64,000 nucleotides of DNA from Quillaja saponaria (GCA_029379385.1 CM055611.1:2728001-2792000); one strand, 5' to 3'. Counted from the stretch's first letter, positions 23,243 to 36,753 are shown. Program-made: numbers and translations. Notes: generated from the sequence alone by a model not told the origin.

Positions 23243-25577
23243 ATGGCTGCTTCAGTCTCAACTATTGGAGCTGTCAATGGAGTACCGGTACTGTGTTTTT
23301 ACCACATTAATTAGCATGTGCCCATTTTCACAATTCATTGATTCGACCTATAAACTATAGAAATTTTCTCTCTTTTTCTGTAATATTATGAATTCAAGTA
23401 TGGCCTTTTAATTTTATGATTACCAAATACTGGGTTCTTCTCAGCTGGGACTATTGCAATTAATTTGAAAAGATAGATTCTCTAATTTCGTTTTAAATTT
23501 GTGGTTTATTGACTGTGAAGTGTGAACAAGGAGGTACTTTTGGTGCAGTTGAAATTTAATGGCTCTAGCTCTGGAATTGCTCCACCAAGCTCTGCATTCT
23601 TAGGAAACAGCTTGAAGAAGGCCAGCTCTAAGACTTCCCACCAGAGGGTTTCATTTGGGAATTTGAAAGTTTCTGCAGAATATGATGAGCAGAAGCAGAC
23701 AAACAAAGACAGATGGGCAGGGCTTGCCTTTGACACTTCAGATGATCAGCAGGATATCACTAGAGGAAAGGGAATGGTGGACTCCCTCTTTCAAGCCCCC
23801 ATGGGTACTGGAACACACTATGCTGTCCTGAGTTCGCATGACTATATCAGTGCTGGTCTTCGCCAGTAAGTAGATCAAACTTCAAGTAGTTTATGAAACT
23901 TGACAACATTTTCTTGTTTTCATTCTTTTAAGAGCTCAGAATGTTAATTAATTTTATTTTCAGGTTTGATTTGGACAACAACATGGATGGCTTCTATATT
24001 GCTCCTGCATTCATGGACAAGGTTGTTGTTCATATTACCAAGAATTTTTTGACCTTGCCAAACATTAAGGTGTGAACTCGACTTCCAAAGTTTTATGTGA
24101 TCCCTCTTTTGAAAACATGACGCACTGGAATAATGAATAAAATGTGATGTAACAGGTTCCACTTATTTTGGGTATTTGGGGAGGCAAAGGTCAGGGAAAA
24201 TCATTCCAATGTGAGCTTGTCTTTGCCAAAATGGGAATCAAGTGAGTCAAAAATTTTGTCCTCTGTAATCATCATGTTGGGAAACTTAAATAAATAAAAA
24301 ATGAAGATGTTAAATATAAAGACCTTGAGGAAGATTTTATATCAAAGATTGTAAGTAATTAAAACCACATAGATGTTTTGTTCTAACTCTTAATCTTATA
24401 ACTATAAATTCAGCCCAATAATGATGAGTGCTGGAGAACTGGAAAGTGGAAATGCTGGAGAGCCTGCAAAATTGATTAGACAAAGGTATCGTGAGGCAGC
24501 AGACTTAATTAGGAAAGGGAAAATGTGCTGCCTCTTCATCAATGATCTTGATGCAGGAGCTGGTAGGCTTGGAGGAACCACCCAATACACAGTAAACAAC
24601 CAGATGGTTAATGCTACCCTTATGAACATTGCTGATAACCCCACAAATGTTCAGCTTCCTGGTATGTACAACAAAGAGGAGAATCCCCGTGTACCCATCA
24701 TAGTCACTGGCAATGACTTCTCCACATTGTATGCTCCTCTCATTCGTGATGGCCGTATGGAAAAATTCTACTGGGCACCTACTCGGGAAGACCGAATTGG
24801 TGTCTGCTCTGGTATCTTTCGTACGGACAATGTTCCCATGGAGGAACTTGTAAAGCTTGTTGACACCTTCCCCGGACAATCCATTGGTAAGCTTGACATC
24901 AAGTAGATACTATTCAATTGGAACTTCGTACGGAAAATTCTTGTGCTATGAGTTTAGCATCAGTTTTCAGTAACTACATAGAATTAATTAGACATCACAA
25001 AATGGACAAAATGTTAGTCAGTCACTACTCACCAATATTATTGTCTATGTGTGTAGATTTCTTCGGTGCTCTCAGGGCAAGAGTGTATGATGATGAAGTC
25101 AGGAAGTGGGTCACCAGTGTAGGGGTAGAAAACGTTGGGAAAAAGCTTGTGAATTCAAAAGAGGGACCTCCAACTTTTGATCAACCGAAGATGACTCTTG
25201 ACAAGCTGCTTGAGTATGGAAACACGCTTGTCCAAGAGCAGGAGAATGTGAAGAGGGTTCAACTGTCTGAAAAGTACCTTAAGGAGGCAGCTCTTGGAGA
25301 CGCCAACAAAGATGCTATTAAGAGTGGAAACTTCTATGGTTAGCCCTTGATCCTAAAAAGCCTTAACATGACTTTTGCATCTGGATTTAGGATTGTGCTG
25401 ATGGAATGAAAATCAGGGAGAGCAAGACTTAAATATGTTTCATATTGTTGTTTGGATGCAGGCCAAGCAGCACAACAGGTTCCCCTTCCAGTCCCTGAAG
25501 GTTGCACTGATCCTTCTGCAGAAAACTTCGATCCAACAGCTAGGAGTGATGATGGAAGCTGCACTTATAAATTTTAG
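23243..25577 (+). CDS. RCA: Rubisco activase, chloroplast (long, redox-type isoform)
   Basis: Seven exons: 23243-23287, 23549-23865, 23964-24069, 24156-24241, 24414-24886, 25057-25338 and 25462-25577. All have GT..AG borders and keep frame, giving 474 residues. Residues 1 to about 58 form a Ser-rich transit peptide ([13 protein letters not shown]). The [20 protein letters not shown] region follows. The AAA+ core has Walker A GGKGQGKS (165-172) and Walker B LFINDLD (225-231). Rubisco activase is a stromal ATPase that frees inhibitory sugar phosphates from Rubisco active sites. The C-terminal tail has Cys451 and Cys470, spaced 19 apart as in the thioredoxin-regulated alpha isoform. If the last intron is retained, translation stops at TAG 25341-25343 right after FYG, giving a 437-residue beta-like form without these cysteines. 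Length and exon pattern fit the family. Confidence 0.97.
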
Positions 25578-28500
25578 ATTTTCTTGATGAATAATTAATA
25601 TAAGGGAAAACAGAAAAGCTCTTGAAATGAAGCATTCCTACTCTCCCTTCCTTAAGTTAGTCTCTCATAACTTGTGTCCATATATGTTTATATTTAGTTT
25701 TGTTGTCTTTTGTCTGAGAAGATGCTCTATGCGAAATTGTAATAGTTTTTTACTCTTGTTATTGGAATAACTTATTTGCCTGGTTTTATAAGTGAAACCT
25801 CTATTACTTTTGTTTGTATGAAAATTTAATCCCACTAGTATCATTAAATTCTTTTTGGTTCTGAAATTTTCCTTGATAAATTATGAAGTTCTGATTTTCC
25901 ACTTTGGCATGAGTATACAACTTTGGCCCTTCAATATATATTCATGGACAAGTTGTTCCATTTATATAATGTGTAATAACTTATGCAAAAAGTTAACTCA
26001 GCTGAGCCATCAAATGATATACTTCAAAGGGCGCAGCTGTTATATAATAAAATTCTACAAGCTTTTGCAGGGGTGGAGCCCCCTCAAGGCTAGGCGGCCA
26101 ATTATAAGATTCTTTAGGGCCGCGCAACCGTGCGTCCTGAGGCGCAGCGAGTTTGAAAAGCGGTCCAATGAATGTGTCTTCATAGCCGGTCACTAATTTT
26201 TTCTTTCTTCTTTTGCCCTTCATTTTTTTTTTTTTTTTTATTCCCACAATCTGACTGTTATAACTTGAGATTTCACAGTCAGATGTGGGATAACTTATAA
26301 TTATGTTTTTCTATTTTAATTTTATTATTTTTATTATGGTTTATCTATTTTATGTCTACTGGGATAGTATTCTTAAAAAAATATATATATTTGGGCCTCA
26401 CCTATAATTTATTTTAAGAAAAAATCTTGGGCATAGAATAGATAAATTCTTTCATTATTTTCGACACTATTAATAGCACAATTTTTTTTGATAATTATAC
26501 TATATTTTATTAAAAATTTAAAATTGAATAAAAAATAATTTAATTTTATAACATAATAAATGAATATTATTTTTTATAATTTACACATAAATATGTTTTT
26601 CAGACTATGAGCACAAATCATAATTTTTAGACAACTCAAACACGCTTAAAAATAGGCAAGGAATAAATTGTGGTCTCAAACAATAGTTCTCATCTCATCG
26701 CCAAACCAAATTTAGTGTTTGTAACTTTAATAGTTGTAATGGTTGAAACTCTAACCAATTCACTAGAAAACAAATATTCATATAGAAAAAATTTCTATAA
26801 ATTTTCTTTTTCTTTCATTTGGCAATTAAATAAATCGATTATTCCAGCATAAAAATTTCAAATGTTATACATAAACATCTTATCTCTAATTCAATATAAC
26901 ATCTAATGAAATAATGACGGATACATAAATTTTTGTCAATAAATCATTACAAAAATATGTTGAAACAACTCTGACAAAAATTTAGATATAAAAATATTTT
27001 ATGTTATAATTATAATTAGTTATTTAATACAATCAAAATGGAATAAATTTGATAATCTTATCATGTTGTCTCATAAATATTAATTATTTTATTATCTAAA
27101 ATACTCTATTTGTTAAATTACTAAGTTAACAAAAATTTATTGAATAGTTTTCAATTAAAAATAATGAAATGAAAAGTATTTCAACTAAAAACAATAATAA
27201 AAAGAAGATAGAAAAATTAAATAAAAGTTATGCCTCATGATTGGTAAAAAAAATATAAAAAATAAAAAGAAAAAGAATTGTTGTAAAGATAAGGATGACA
27301 TATGAAATAAATAAAGAATAAAACTTTTTATTTCATTCAATTTTATTGATGTTGTTGTAGACCAAATGAGAGGACGTAAGTATACTCTTTTCGCTGCCTC
27401 CACTAAACTTCGACTTCTAAGTGGATCCGTAGATACAGTAATTTGTCTCTAATTTAGCAACAACATGTCAAAATAATCAAAGCAAATGTCCAAAATTATC
27501 ATGATTTTAGCTTAGCTAATTACCTCAAGTATTTGATGAGAGGATCTAATTTTGTTTCCATGATGCCTACTTGTTATTTTTTAGTCTTTAATGATAGTCC
27601 ATCATCAATGGCTTTACTAAGAATAACTGAAAAACCACTACCATCAATCATCATTGTTTGCCACACCTACTTTAAAATCATGGCCAGTCTTTACCATATT
27701 TCATGTTACTTGATCATTGCCAACTGCATGCCTATTTCTTTTGAAGAAAATGAGATTTCTTTACATGACTTGGAGTCCAATGTATTCAAATCATGACGAA
27801 TATTGACACCTAAAGTAACAGACAAAAACATGGGCATTAGTTTTAAAGAAAAGCACGTGCTCAGAACATATTTCAGAACTAAGCTGCCAGTATAATATGC
27901 CCAAAATTCTTCCGGTGGAGTTCTTTTTTATAACTAAACCCTCTTGACAGTGTTGGAAATATTTGAGTAAATACAAAAAATTTAGAGCTGACCTGAAAGT
28001 AGAAATTAGAAACAGATAATTTTAGCACACCATGGAGAGTTTTGACAAGGGTACAACATTTGTACAATGAATTGATGTAGTCACTTTCTTAAGGATGATT
28101 CACACCCTCTCTGGAATTATAATTTAACGATTAGTGTGATCGTATAAGTTTATTAATATATTTGGTCTGATCAAAGATATATTATTTATGTCAAAATAAA
28201 ATATTTTATATAAATTTTATTCTTCGCGATCTTTCTAAAATATTCAAACTCAGAAAATTAATAAGAAGAGGACACCTACACTAATATAAGAGAATGTCAT
28301 ATTGCCATTGAGTTTCTAACGTTGAGGAGTATCCCATATAATAAATGTGTGACAATGATGACAGATGCAAAAAAACATTGAGCTATAATTAAATACGCTG
28401 CCCTTTGGTATGTGGCTTAAGGGGACCAATGATTAAATAAAAATAAAAAAAATTTCACCTACTAAACCTTAGAAAATACAAAGATTAATAGATTTATTTA

Positions 28501-29734
28501 GCCATGAGTTTATCATCATAGGGTAATGCATGCAATAGTAGAGCGAGAGATCGACTAAAATTTTATATAAATTATTCTATTATAGTAATAGCCAAAAAAA
28601 ATAAATTAATAACTCATAAAACATATAGAAATTGATAAGTACAAAAGAATGATAGAAATTTTAACCTAGTAGTCTTTAAGATGATTGGGTTTTAAGTTTT
28701 AATTTATTAGTTTGTAATAAAAAAATAAAAAATTTATTTTATTTTTATTTTTGTACGAACTACAATATTAAATAAAAGAAAAATAAAAATTAATTTTAAA
28801 TTATAATATTATTATTTTTTTTAAATTTGAGAAGCCATGGTTCATCTTCAGTTCCTTAAAAGCTCATCTCCTGATTGCAAGGCATCACAATCAACGTCAT
28901 TTTGTTTTGCCCAGTCACTCACTGAATTGGTGTGATTAAATTAAGTTATGTTTCCAAGTTAAGCTCCATTCCTTGCAAACCACATATACTATTATATTTG
29001 TGTATTTTGAGTATAAATTTTCATAGAGTAGTGGGTTGGTTGAAGATACTTTCACCTTTAGTCATCTTTCAAAGCTTAGGATAAGGAGAAAAGTGGCTGA
29101 TATAATGAAATTGGAGTCTGTCTCACATTGTATATGAAAATCAAAGATTCCTCTTCCACCCACTGTGTTAAATGTTAATAACAACAATTTCTTTTATCAG
29201 CCATTTCTTTTCTAGCAACCACTACATAATTGTTTTCTTTTTCTTTTTCTTTTTCTTTTCTTCAACATTTATTGTTAGACTAAGTCAGTGGCAGCCACCA
29301 ACTTGTTTTATTTTTCAAATTGTATTATTGCAAAGAAGAGGAAGAAAAATAGAGGAGCACCATTGATGTCACATTTGGCTCCTTCCTTTCACAAATATAT
29401 ATAAAATATAGGCTGGCTGCTCCCCAGGCCCCCAGGCCCCCAGGCCCCATATGGATGACTAAAGGTGAAGTATCTTGTGTGAGACTTAAAACAGTTTTAG
29501 ACTCTTTGTAAACCGCTTTAGGTCTGTGGTGTGGCGTATGGGCTAATCAAAACCCTTCTAACACTCACTGTTACAGTAATCATGAATCTGTTGGCCAAGT
29601 GATCAATTGATGTCCTGCGTTCTTTCCTCCACAGATCTTCTTCAACTTCTTGTCTCAGATCTTCCTCAGCCCCATTTTAATTCAGCAAAAACCATCCACC
29701 CATGGTTACATGATCACTAACCTCCCTGATCAAT
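25578..29734. other. Long intergenic region
   Basis: The activase 3' UTR is followed by AT-rich DNA. A GC-rich island at about 26065-26190 (GGGGTGGAGCCCCC, then GGCCGCGCAACCGTGCG) looks like a transposon end. Frames at 27533-27796 and 27791-28067 show no recognisable family. At 29235-29265 there is a CTTTTT microsatellite, and at 29416-29446 a GC-rich tract with three CCCCAGG-type units lies in the presumed promoter of the receptor kinase. Confidence 0.4.
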
Positions 29735-31784
29735 ATGGCCAATCTTCTCAAACTTTTCTATGTTCTATTATTCCTTTCAATCCCAGTTTCATCCCAGCTT
29801 GACGAACTATTCTATGCAGGATTCAAAGATGTGGGCACCAATATAGCATTGAGTGGAGTTGCAGAAATCCAAACCAGTGGGATACTAAGATTGACAAACG
29901 AGACCAGTAGATTAATGGGGCATGCTTTTTATCCATCAGCTTTTCGGTTCAAGAACTCCAACACTGGTAAAGCTTATTCCTTTTCTACATGTTTTGCTTT
30001 AGCTATAGTTCCCGAGTATCCCAAGCTAGGAGGCCATGGATTTGCTTTTACAATTGCAACTTCTAAGGATCTCAAAGCTCTTCCTAGTCAGTATCTGGGA
30101 CTCCTGAATTCCACTGATCTTGGGAATTTCTCCAACCATTTGTTTGCTGTTGAATTTGATACTGTCCAAGATTTTGAATTTGGAGACATCAATGACAACC
30201 ATGTTGGAATCGACATCAATAGCTTGGTGTCCAACAAATCTGTAGCTGCAGCTTATTTCAGTGATGATTCAACCAAACAAGATCTCAATCTCAAAAGTGG
30301 GAAATCAATTTTAGCTTGGGTTGATTATGATTCAGCTGAAAACATTATCAATGTCACACTTTCACCATTTTCTTCCAAACCCAGAACCCCAATCTTGTCC
30401 TTTCCTCTAGATCTCTCACCAGTTCTTGATGAATATATGTATGTTGGGTTTTCTGCATCAACGGGTCTACTAGCTAGCTCCCATTACCTTTTGGGTTGGA
30501 GCTTTAAAATGAATGGACCAGCTCGAGACATTGATCTGTCTTCTCTCCCATCACTTCCAGGACCCAAGAAAAAGCACACGTCTTTGAAAATAGGAGTTTC
30601 AGTCACGGTGGTTGTTTTTGCATTAGCTTCAATAGCCATTGCCCTTTACCTTATCAGAAGAATGAGAAACGCCGACATTATTGAATCTTGGGAGCTTGAA
30701 ATTGGACCACACAGATTCTCGTACCAAGAGCTGAAGAAAGCCACAAAGGGTTTCAAAGATAAAGAGCTACTTGGCCATGGTGGGTTTGGTCGAGTTTACA
30801 AAGGAACACTGCCAAAATTCCAAGACCCAAGTCGCTGTTAAGCGAATATCACACGAATCAAAACAGGGTTTGCGGGAATTTGTATCGGAAATCGCTAGCA
30901 TTGGTCGTCTTCGCCATAGGAATTTGGCTCAATTACTGGGTTGGTGTCGGCGACGAGGTGACCTTCTTCTTGTGTATGATTTCATGGCTAATGGAAGCTT
31001 AGAAAAATTCTTGTTTGATGAACCCACAACGATTCTAAATTGGGAACAGAGATTTAAGATCATAAAGGATGTTGCTTCAGGGCTTTTGTATTTACACGAA
31101 GGCTATGAACAAGTTGTGATTCACAGAGACGTAAAGGCTAGCAATGTTTTATTGGACAGTGAACTCAATGGTAGACTTGGCGATTTTGGCCTTGCAAGAC
31201 TGTATGAGCATGGAACAAATCCAAGCACCACTAGGGTGGTGGGTACCTTAGGCTATCTAGCACCAGAGCTGCCAAGAACAGGTAAGGCCACCACAGGGTC
31301 GGATGTGTTTGCATTTGGTGCACTTTTGCTTGAGGTTGTGTGTGGACGTAGGCCTATTGAACCCAAGTCAATGCCAGAAGAATTGGTTTTGGTAGATTGG
31401 GTGTGGGACAAGTATAGACAAGGGAATGTCCTTGATGTGGTGGATCCAAAGCTAAATGGGCAATTTGATGAGAATGAGGTTGTGATGGTGGTGAAATTGG
31501 GGTTAATGTGCTCATACAATGAGTCAATTGCTAGGCCTAATATGAGGCAGGTAGTGAGGTATTTGGATGGAGAGGCTAAGGTGCCAGATAATCTTAGAGA
31601 GCCAGGTGGGACTGATGGAGTGAGAGGTCATGAGGGATTTGATGATTTCTTGAACTCATTTGCATCTTCTTCTTTTGATAATATGAGCTGTTATTCTTTT
31701 ACAGGCAATAGAGATATGAATGCTAGTAGCTTTGCTTCTCTTGCTACTACATCTCTTTCCCTTATTGGAGGGGAAACAAGGTGA
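29735..31784 (+). pseudogene. L-type lectin-domain receptor kinase (LecRK S.4/IV-like), interrupted by a one-base frameshift
   Basis: An intronless gene. The signal peptide is about residues 1-20. A legume-lectin domain follows to about 262 ([42 protein letters not shown]). The transmembrane helix is about 283-305 ([21 protein letters not shown]), and the kinase starts near 327. The first frame runs into TAA at 30839-30841 just after the Gly-rich loop [11 protein letters not shown]. The rest of the kinase continues in another frame to 31784, with [37 protein letters not shown] and DVFAFG all intact. One extra A in the run at 30814-30817 explains the break. LecRKs are plasma-membrane receptors for extracellular signals such as extracellular nucleotides or pathogen cues. 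Everything else is intact, so the lesion is either very recent or a sequence error. Without it the protein would be about 680 residues. Confidence 0.93.
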
Positions 31785-32081
31785 TGAAATTTAATGGATT
31801 TTCTTTCTTTGCTTTTAACTTTTTCTTCTCAAAGTTACATTTGTTCTGTAAGAAATTTTTTTTCAAAGATATAGTATTGGGGAATGATCATAGACATTGT
31901 CTTTCTGGATCTAACAACTGGTTGGCAGAAAATTAAAAGTCTATTGGCACTTGTATGAAAAGCAATTTTTTGATAGATTCTAATCATATTTTGTGTTACA
32001 ACATGAATTATGTAAGGTTTGAGTGAACATTGTGCAATAGAGAGATATTACAATCAAGGCAATTATTGAAGATTGATACAA
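31785..32081. other. Convergent intergenic spacer
   Basis: 3' regions of the receptor kinase (plus strand) and the protease inhibitor (minus strand) face each other across about 300 bases. Nothing else was seen. Confidence 0.5.
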
Positions 32082-32508
32082 TTAGCCAAGACCAGGAGTC
32101 CTTGTGATTTTCCCCGAAGCATCAACATACAAACGAACTCGTTGAGGCCTAAAATCACAAGTAACAGCAAAATCTGGTGGAATGACTTGAATTTCAGCCC
32201 CTGGCATCTCCTCTTTTATCTTTTTTTTTGCTTCATCAACTGTCACGCCTTCTAACTCAGGCCATCTCCTTTTTATATCACTTCTTGCTGAGGCTACCAA
32301 TTCATTATAAGTTCCTACGGACACATACACTTTCAAACGATTAAGAGAAGAAAATATATTTCAAAAAGCTTCAGTTCAAAAGGGTTTTGGTGATCATTCA
32401 TTAATTGCTGGAAAAAAAATGTTGGTGCAGCTACTTACTTGGCAGAGATGGCTCACTGGGAGTAGGTTGCTCCTGAGGGGGCTTGGCTTCATGGTTATCC
32501 TCAGCCAT
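32082..32508 (-). CDS. Potato type I serine protease inhibitor family protein
   Basis: Two exons on the minus strand, 32439-32508 and 32082-32314, are joined by a GTAAGT..GTAG intron and give 100 residues. The first 23 residues form a Pro/Glu-rich leader ([15 protein letters not shown]) without an obvious signal peptide, so a cytosolic protein is likely. The inhibitor domain has the family markers WPELEGV, a [10 protein letters not shown] helix and the binding loop followed by [10 protein letters not shown] and a C-terminal TPGLG. These inhibitors block serine proteases, often in wound or pathogen defence. By alignment to PVTxD loops, the P1-P1' pair would be Cys-Asp, which is unusual. A read-through frame starting inside the intron (MKVYVSVG) is less likely than the spliced form. 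Confidence 0.88.
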
Positions 32509-33480
32509 GGTGTAAGGTTCAACCTGTAATCCGTAGGAGGATCTAATTGATATCTGTCTCAATTTAAAGACAAGAAAAACGTATAATCTGAGCTTTTCTT
32601 TGTTTAATTTTTAGTTGAAGTGGAATATTAATTTGTCGCTACAAAACTTATCGACAAAGACACGTCCAGTTGGTTTAATAAGCCGGCCACCTAAGTTGAT
32701 GATTTCAATGTTAGTAGACCTCGGTAATGGAACCAATATACATTAAATTAAACTACATAAAAGAAATTGGATTGCAGGCTTGTTAATTTACATTTTTTTT
32801 CTGGCTAATAGCTTATTAATTTATATTATCAATTGTTCAAATATCACATATTGGCAATATGTGATTTTTGGACTATTATTTTCCACATACGATATTTATA
32901 TTAACCTGCCTTCATTAAATTTTCATCCGTTTTAATAGAAAAATATATATATAACATGCACAATATCTTATATATTAATTTTTCTAAAAACACTCCAAAT
33001 TTATAAACAAAATGGAGCATCATACTATAAATCCTTTTAAATTTACAATTATATCAAAGTTTAATCGTTAATAAATATCTTTTAAATTTACAATTATATC
33101 AAAGTTTAATCGTTAATAAATATCTATCTGTTACTCTCAAAGTGAAAATACAAGTTTAAACCTTGTAGCACACAATTATTGAGAAGCCCTCCTATTCGCA
33201 ACAAATCTCGAGAGATTTGTCTCTCAAATATGCTTGTTGGGTAACAAGGAAAATAAAAATAAAAATAAATTCTACCCATGAGTGCATTTCTTGAATGAAG
33301 TTTAAGGGTCAATTACATATTTCCATCAAATATTATTCTTCTTGTAACGTTCAACAAATTCTATTGAGTAAATTATATTCCTATCCCTTAACATTTATTA
33401 AAATGACATTAAAATCTAAAATTTTGAAAAATCAATATTTCTGTGGGACTGATGGAAAGTTAATGGTATTATAAGATAAT
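32509..33480. other. Intergenic region upstream of the inhibitor gene
   Basis: Contains the presumed promoter of the minus-strand inhibitor. A perfect 2 x 45-base tandem duplication lies at 33035-33124. No other gene was seen. Confidence 0.4.
33035..33124. repeat. Tandem duplication, two 45-base units
   Basis: The unit beginning TTTTAAATTTACAATTATAT at 33035 is repeated directly at 33080 with no mismatch seen by eye. It lies in AT-rich non-coding DNA. Confidence 0.9.
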
Positions 33481-36400
33481 TGTCACACCCCTCATGGAGG
33501 CATGACTGACCGGAGGAATGGTAACCAAACCTCCACAACCCTGACTCAAATAAAGGAATGACCATGACTCTTGACTCACAAATGAATAAAACCAAGAAAT
33601 TATAAAGACAAAAATTAACATTTAAAAGTTTGTTAATTACAGCAAATCACACTTACTGAAAATTTCGGCAAAGGTTCCTTACAATATGGAACATGCCTTA
33701 AAATACACCCACGTAAATTCTTTTTATTACTCAACATAATATAAAGACCATAAGGAGCTCTGCTCCGTTCACATCATCAACAAAACAAATACTAGAATAT
33801 TACATCATACCATATTTGACACCTAAAGTTTTAATGTGACTGCAAACTTTCATCCTTAACTTCAAGTATGAGATTCCGAGACATACCTTGTCGTCAAATC
33901 CTTAGCAAAACCTCATATTAGCGGTTAACTTCTTTTGAGGTCCTGCTACTAAAAAATATAACCACAGGAAGAGAATGAGTCCTACGGACTCAGTGAGTGG
34001 AAAATCGTACCCAAAGGGTACTACTAGCATCACACAACACAAGCATATCACATATATAATAAAATCATATAACATGATTCACATAACATTTCACTTTACA
34101 CATACACATACACATTATAGGTTTCCCAAATTCATAATTCATATGATACACAAGATCACAAATTTATCAGAGCAATGATATCAAACAAAACAACCAAAGG
34201 GCCAACGAGTAACCCAGCCACGCACAACAATATCACCCATTACCGGGCATTTACGCGCTCGCACAACAAAGTAATCTCCGTACACAATCCATCCCACCGG
34301 GGCTGAGCACTCAATTTAGAAAATATTTATTAGAATCAAAATTTCTCATGATTTCAAATCAGAGTATCCAAGGTGCACCTGGATTTTTAATTTCAGAAAT
34401 GAAAATCATTTTCCAGAAAATGTTCACCAGTTGGCCCTTATCAAACACAATCAATGTCAATCATAGTAACCAATATCAAGCAAACATTATCCAAGCAAAT
34501 TACTGAAATACTCCACTAGCTTACTTTCCATATATCACACATATTCAAATAAACATATAATCACACATATTAATCTAGCCCTTGAAGGCAGCAATTAACC
34601 ACTCACCTGTTACCAATTCCATTCGTCACTCACACTTGCGTCCACGCGTCTCATCATGTTCACATTGGAATTCGGAACTAAAATTCATAATTCCAAATAC
34701 TACTTAGTTCATAAACGTTATTTGTTATACTCTTTTACTTACTAAACTTATATCTCACTTTATATAGGTTTATTTAGGTAAGTTTTCCTTTAAGCTATTT
34801 CATGTCGATTAATATGGATTTTGATTTTAGGTGATAAGGTTAATAAGGAGAAAACATTTTAAGTGTCTTGACAAAGTATAGGATAGGGAAAACCATTAGA
34901 AAAGATTGAAAAGCACTTGGTAAGTTAGGAATGTTGACACTGCCTAAACTTGAGGTTTGGACCAGTGTCCACTTTAACAGTCATATCTTTCTCTAGAAAA
35001 TTCCAAATCCAGTTTCATAAAATTAATAAAATACTAGACACATGTAGCTTTATAATGGTATATTTTTTGTAATTTTTAGATTTGTATATCAATACAGTTT
35101 ATTGTTTGAAGTTGCATCAAATTGTACAACACGCATGATTGTTGACAGCTTTGACCTTACCTTAGTTAATTGAACATAAATTTCTCTAGGGAAAACGAAA
35201 TCCAATTCCGTTTGTTGGGTTTATTAATAGAAAAGTATATATATCTTTATTATTTAGAAAAATTTTCAAAAATCTGTCATTAACCTACTCAATTTCTTAC
35301 ATGAACCTAAAACAGGACACCACGAATCCTGCCTGACCCAACCAGAGTCTAATAGATATAACTCGCAACATATTTAGAACCAAGCTACGAAATTTTGCAG
35401 ACAATATCTCAAGACCATAAGCTACATTTTATATTTTGAACTCTTAATTTAATTCTTCTCCGAAAACAGTCAAAATATTGAGTTTCTTTCACCCACGAAA
35501 TCTGCCAAGTTCTAATCATTATACTCAATTAAATTTTCTTATGGACATTTTATCAAATACCTAAGGTGCCTACATTATTTCACTTAATATGTATGTATAT
35601 CTATAGATTTACTTACCAAGAAAATTACTACTAATCCATAATTTCAACCGTACTTATATTTCAAATACTAAATCTAAAGTTGGTTTAGTTATTTACAAAT
35701 TGATCAAGAATTTGAATTATATCATTCCAACATCCATTCAACTAAATTCAGGGTCCTCCTTTCCTTTAACCACTTAGACGCCATTATCACCCTTTGTTCC
35801 TAAATTTTCATCCAACATTTCCTTCATCCCTAAGCCTATGTTATCAAACAATCACAAACATCAAAAGAATTAGGATTCTAAGCTAGAAGATTTACCATCA
35901 AAAGACAAAGAGGCTACTGCTGCTTGAAGAAAATCAGCGTGCAGCAAAGGTGCTCCTAGCCACCACCACCTCAAGAACCCTCCTATCTCAACCACCAAGT
36001 GAAAGGGCCAGGAGTGGAGGTTGGACAAAGCTGCACGGCAAAGAGGAAGCTGCTGCTGTCACACAGCTGCTGCTGGCAGCAATTGAGTCTCTCGGCCAAG
36101 CTACTGCTACAGCTACTGGAACAAGAACTCAGTGGTAAAAGGGTAGCTAGGAGATGAGAGGAAAAGGTTGGATGCTAAAACAGAGCTGTTGTGGACTAAC
36201 CTTGGCTGCAGTTGGCTCACACACGCACATATACACCGCTACAAGCAAGGAGGAATGAAGTTGCACAAGTAAAAAGGGAAGGCTAGAAGTTTCGGCCAGC
36301 AAGGGAATTATAAAGACAGAAACAGGGGAGGTCAACATAAGCAGAGGCGGTGGAGACAAAAAAAAAAATTAAATAAAAAAATAAGGAAGCCACAAATGGC

Positions 36401-36753
36401 CAAGCAAGCTAAGGCAAGGAAAAAAAACAAAATAGAATATCATAAGATGACATACAAAGTCAAGAAGTCAAAACTTTAACTATGTGGTCCATATTACATA
36501 TTGGTATATATATATATATTTATAAATTCAAACCATCTTTTATTTTAGTACACTCATGAAAAATTATTATTTAATCCACCACGACTGATTACATAGCATA
36601 TCCCAAATGTACGCAAAGCGATTAGATTCTAGGATATTTAATCGCACTATTACTTACATAATTTATTTATATGTTTGTCATTTTATAACTAAAAATTTAC
36701 ACATCATTTCTAAAACTTGATTATTACGTTACCGGATTGTGAGGGTCATAACA
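33481..36753 (-). mobile_element. Solo-LTR-like repeat (about 3.3 kb)
   Basis: Read on the minus strand the block begins TGTTATGACCCTC and ends GAGGGGTGTGACA, that is TG..CA with matching short inverted ends, as LTRs have. The interior is non-coding, richer in GC than its flanks, and includes C/A-rich stretches (34080-34300) and a GC-rich block (35930-36330) resembling an untranslated leader. No reverse transcriptase or integrase is present, so if this is an LTR it is solo. The five bases flanking each end (ATAAT and ACATA) do not match, which weakens the call. Small frames inside are not protein-like. Confidence 0.45.

Noticed and set aside
24505..24879. 124-codon minus-strand frame opposite activase exon 5
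   Set aside because: It is the antisense shadow of a strongly conserved exon and has no motifs of its own.
35950..36359. Frames in the GC-rich part of the LTR-like block
   Set aside because: Short, on both strands, and without similarity to gag or any other protein.
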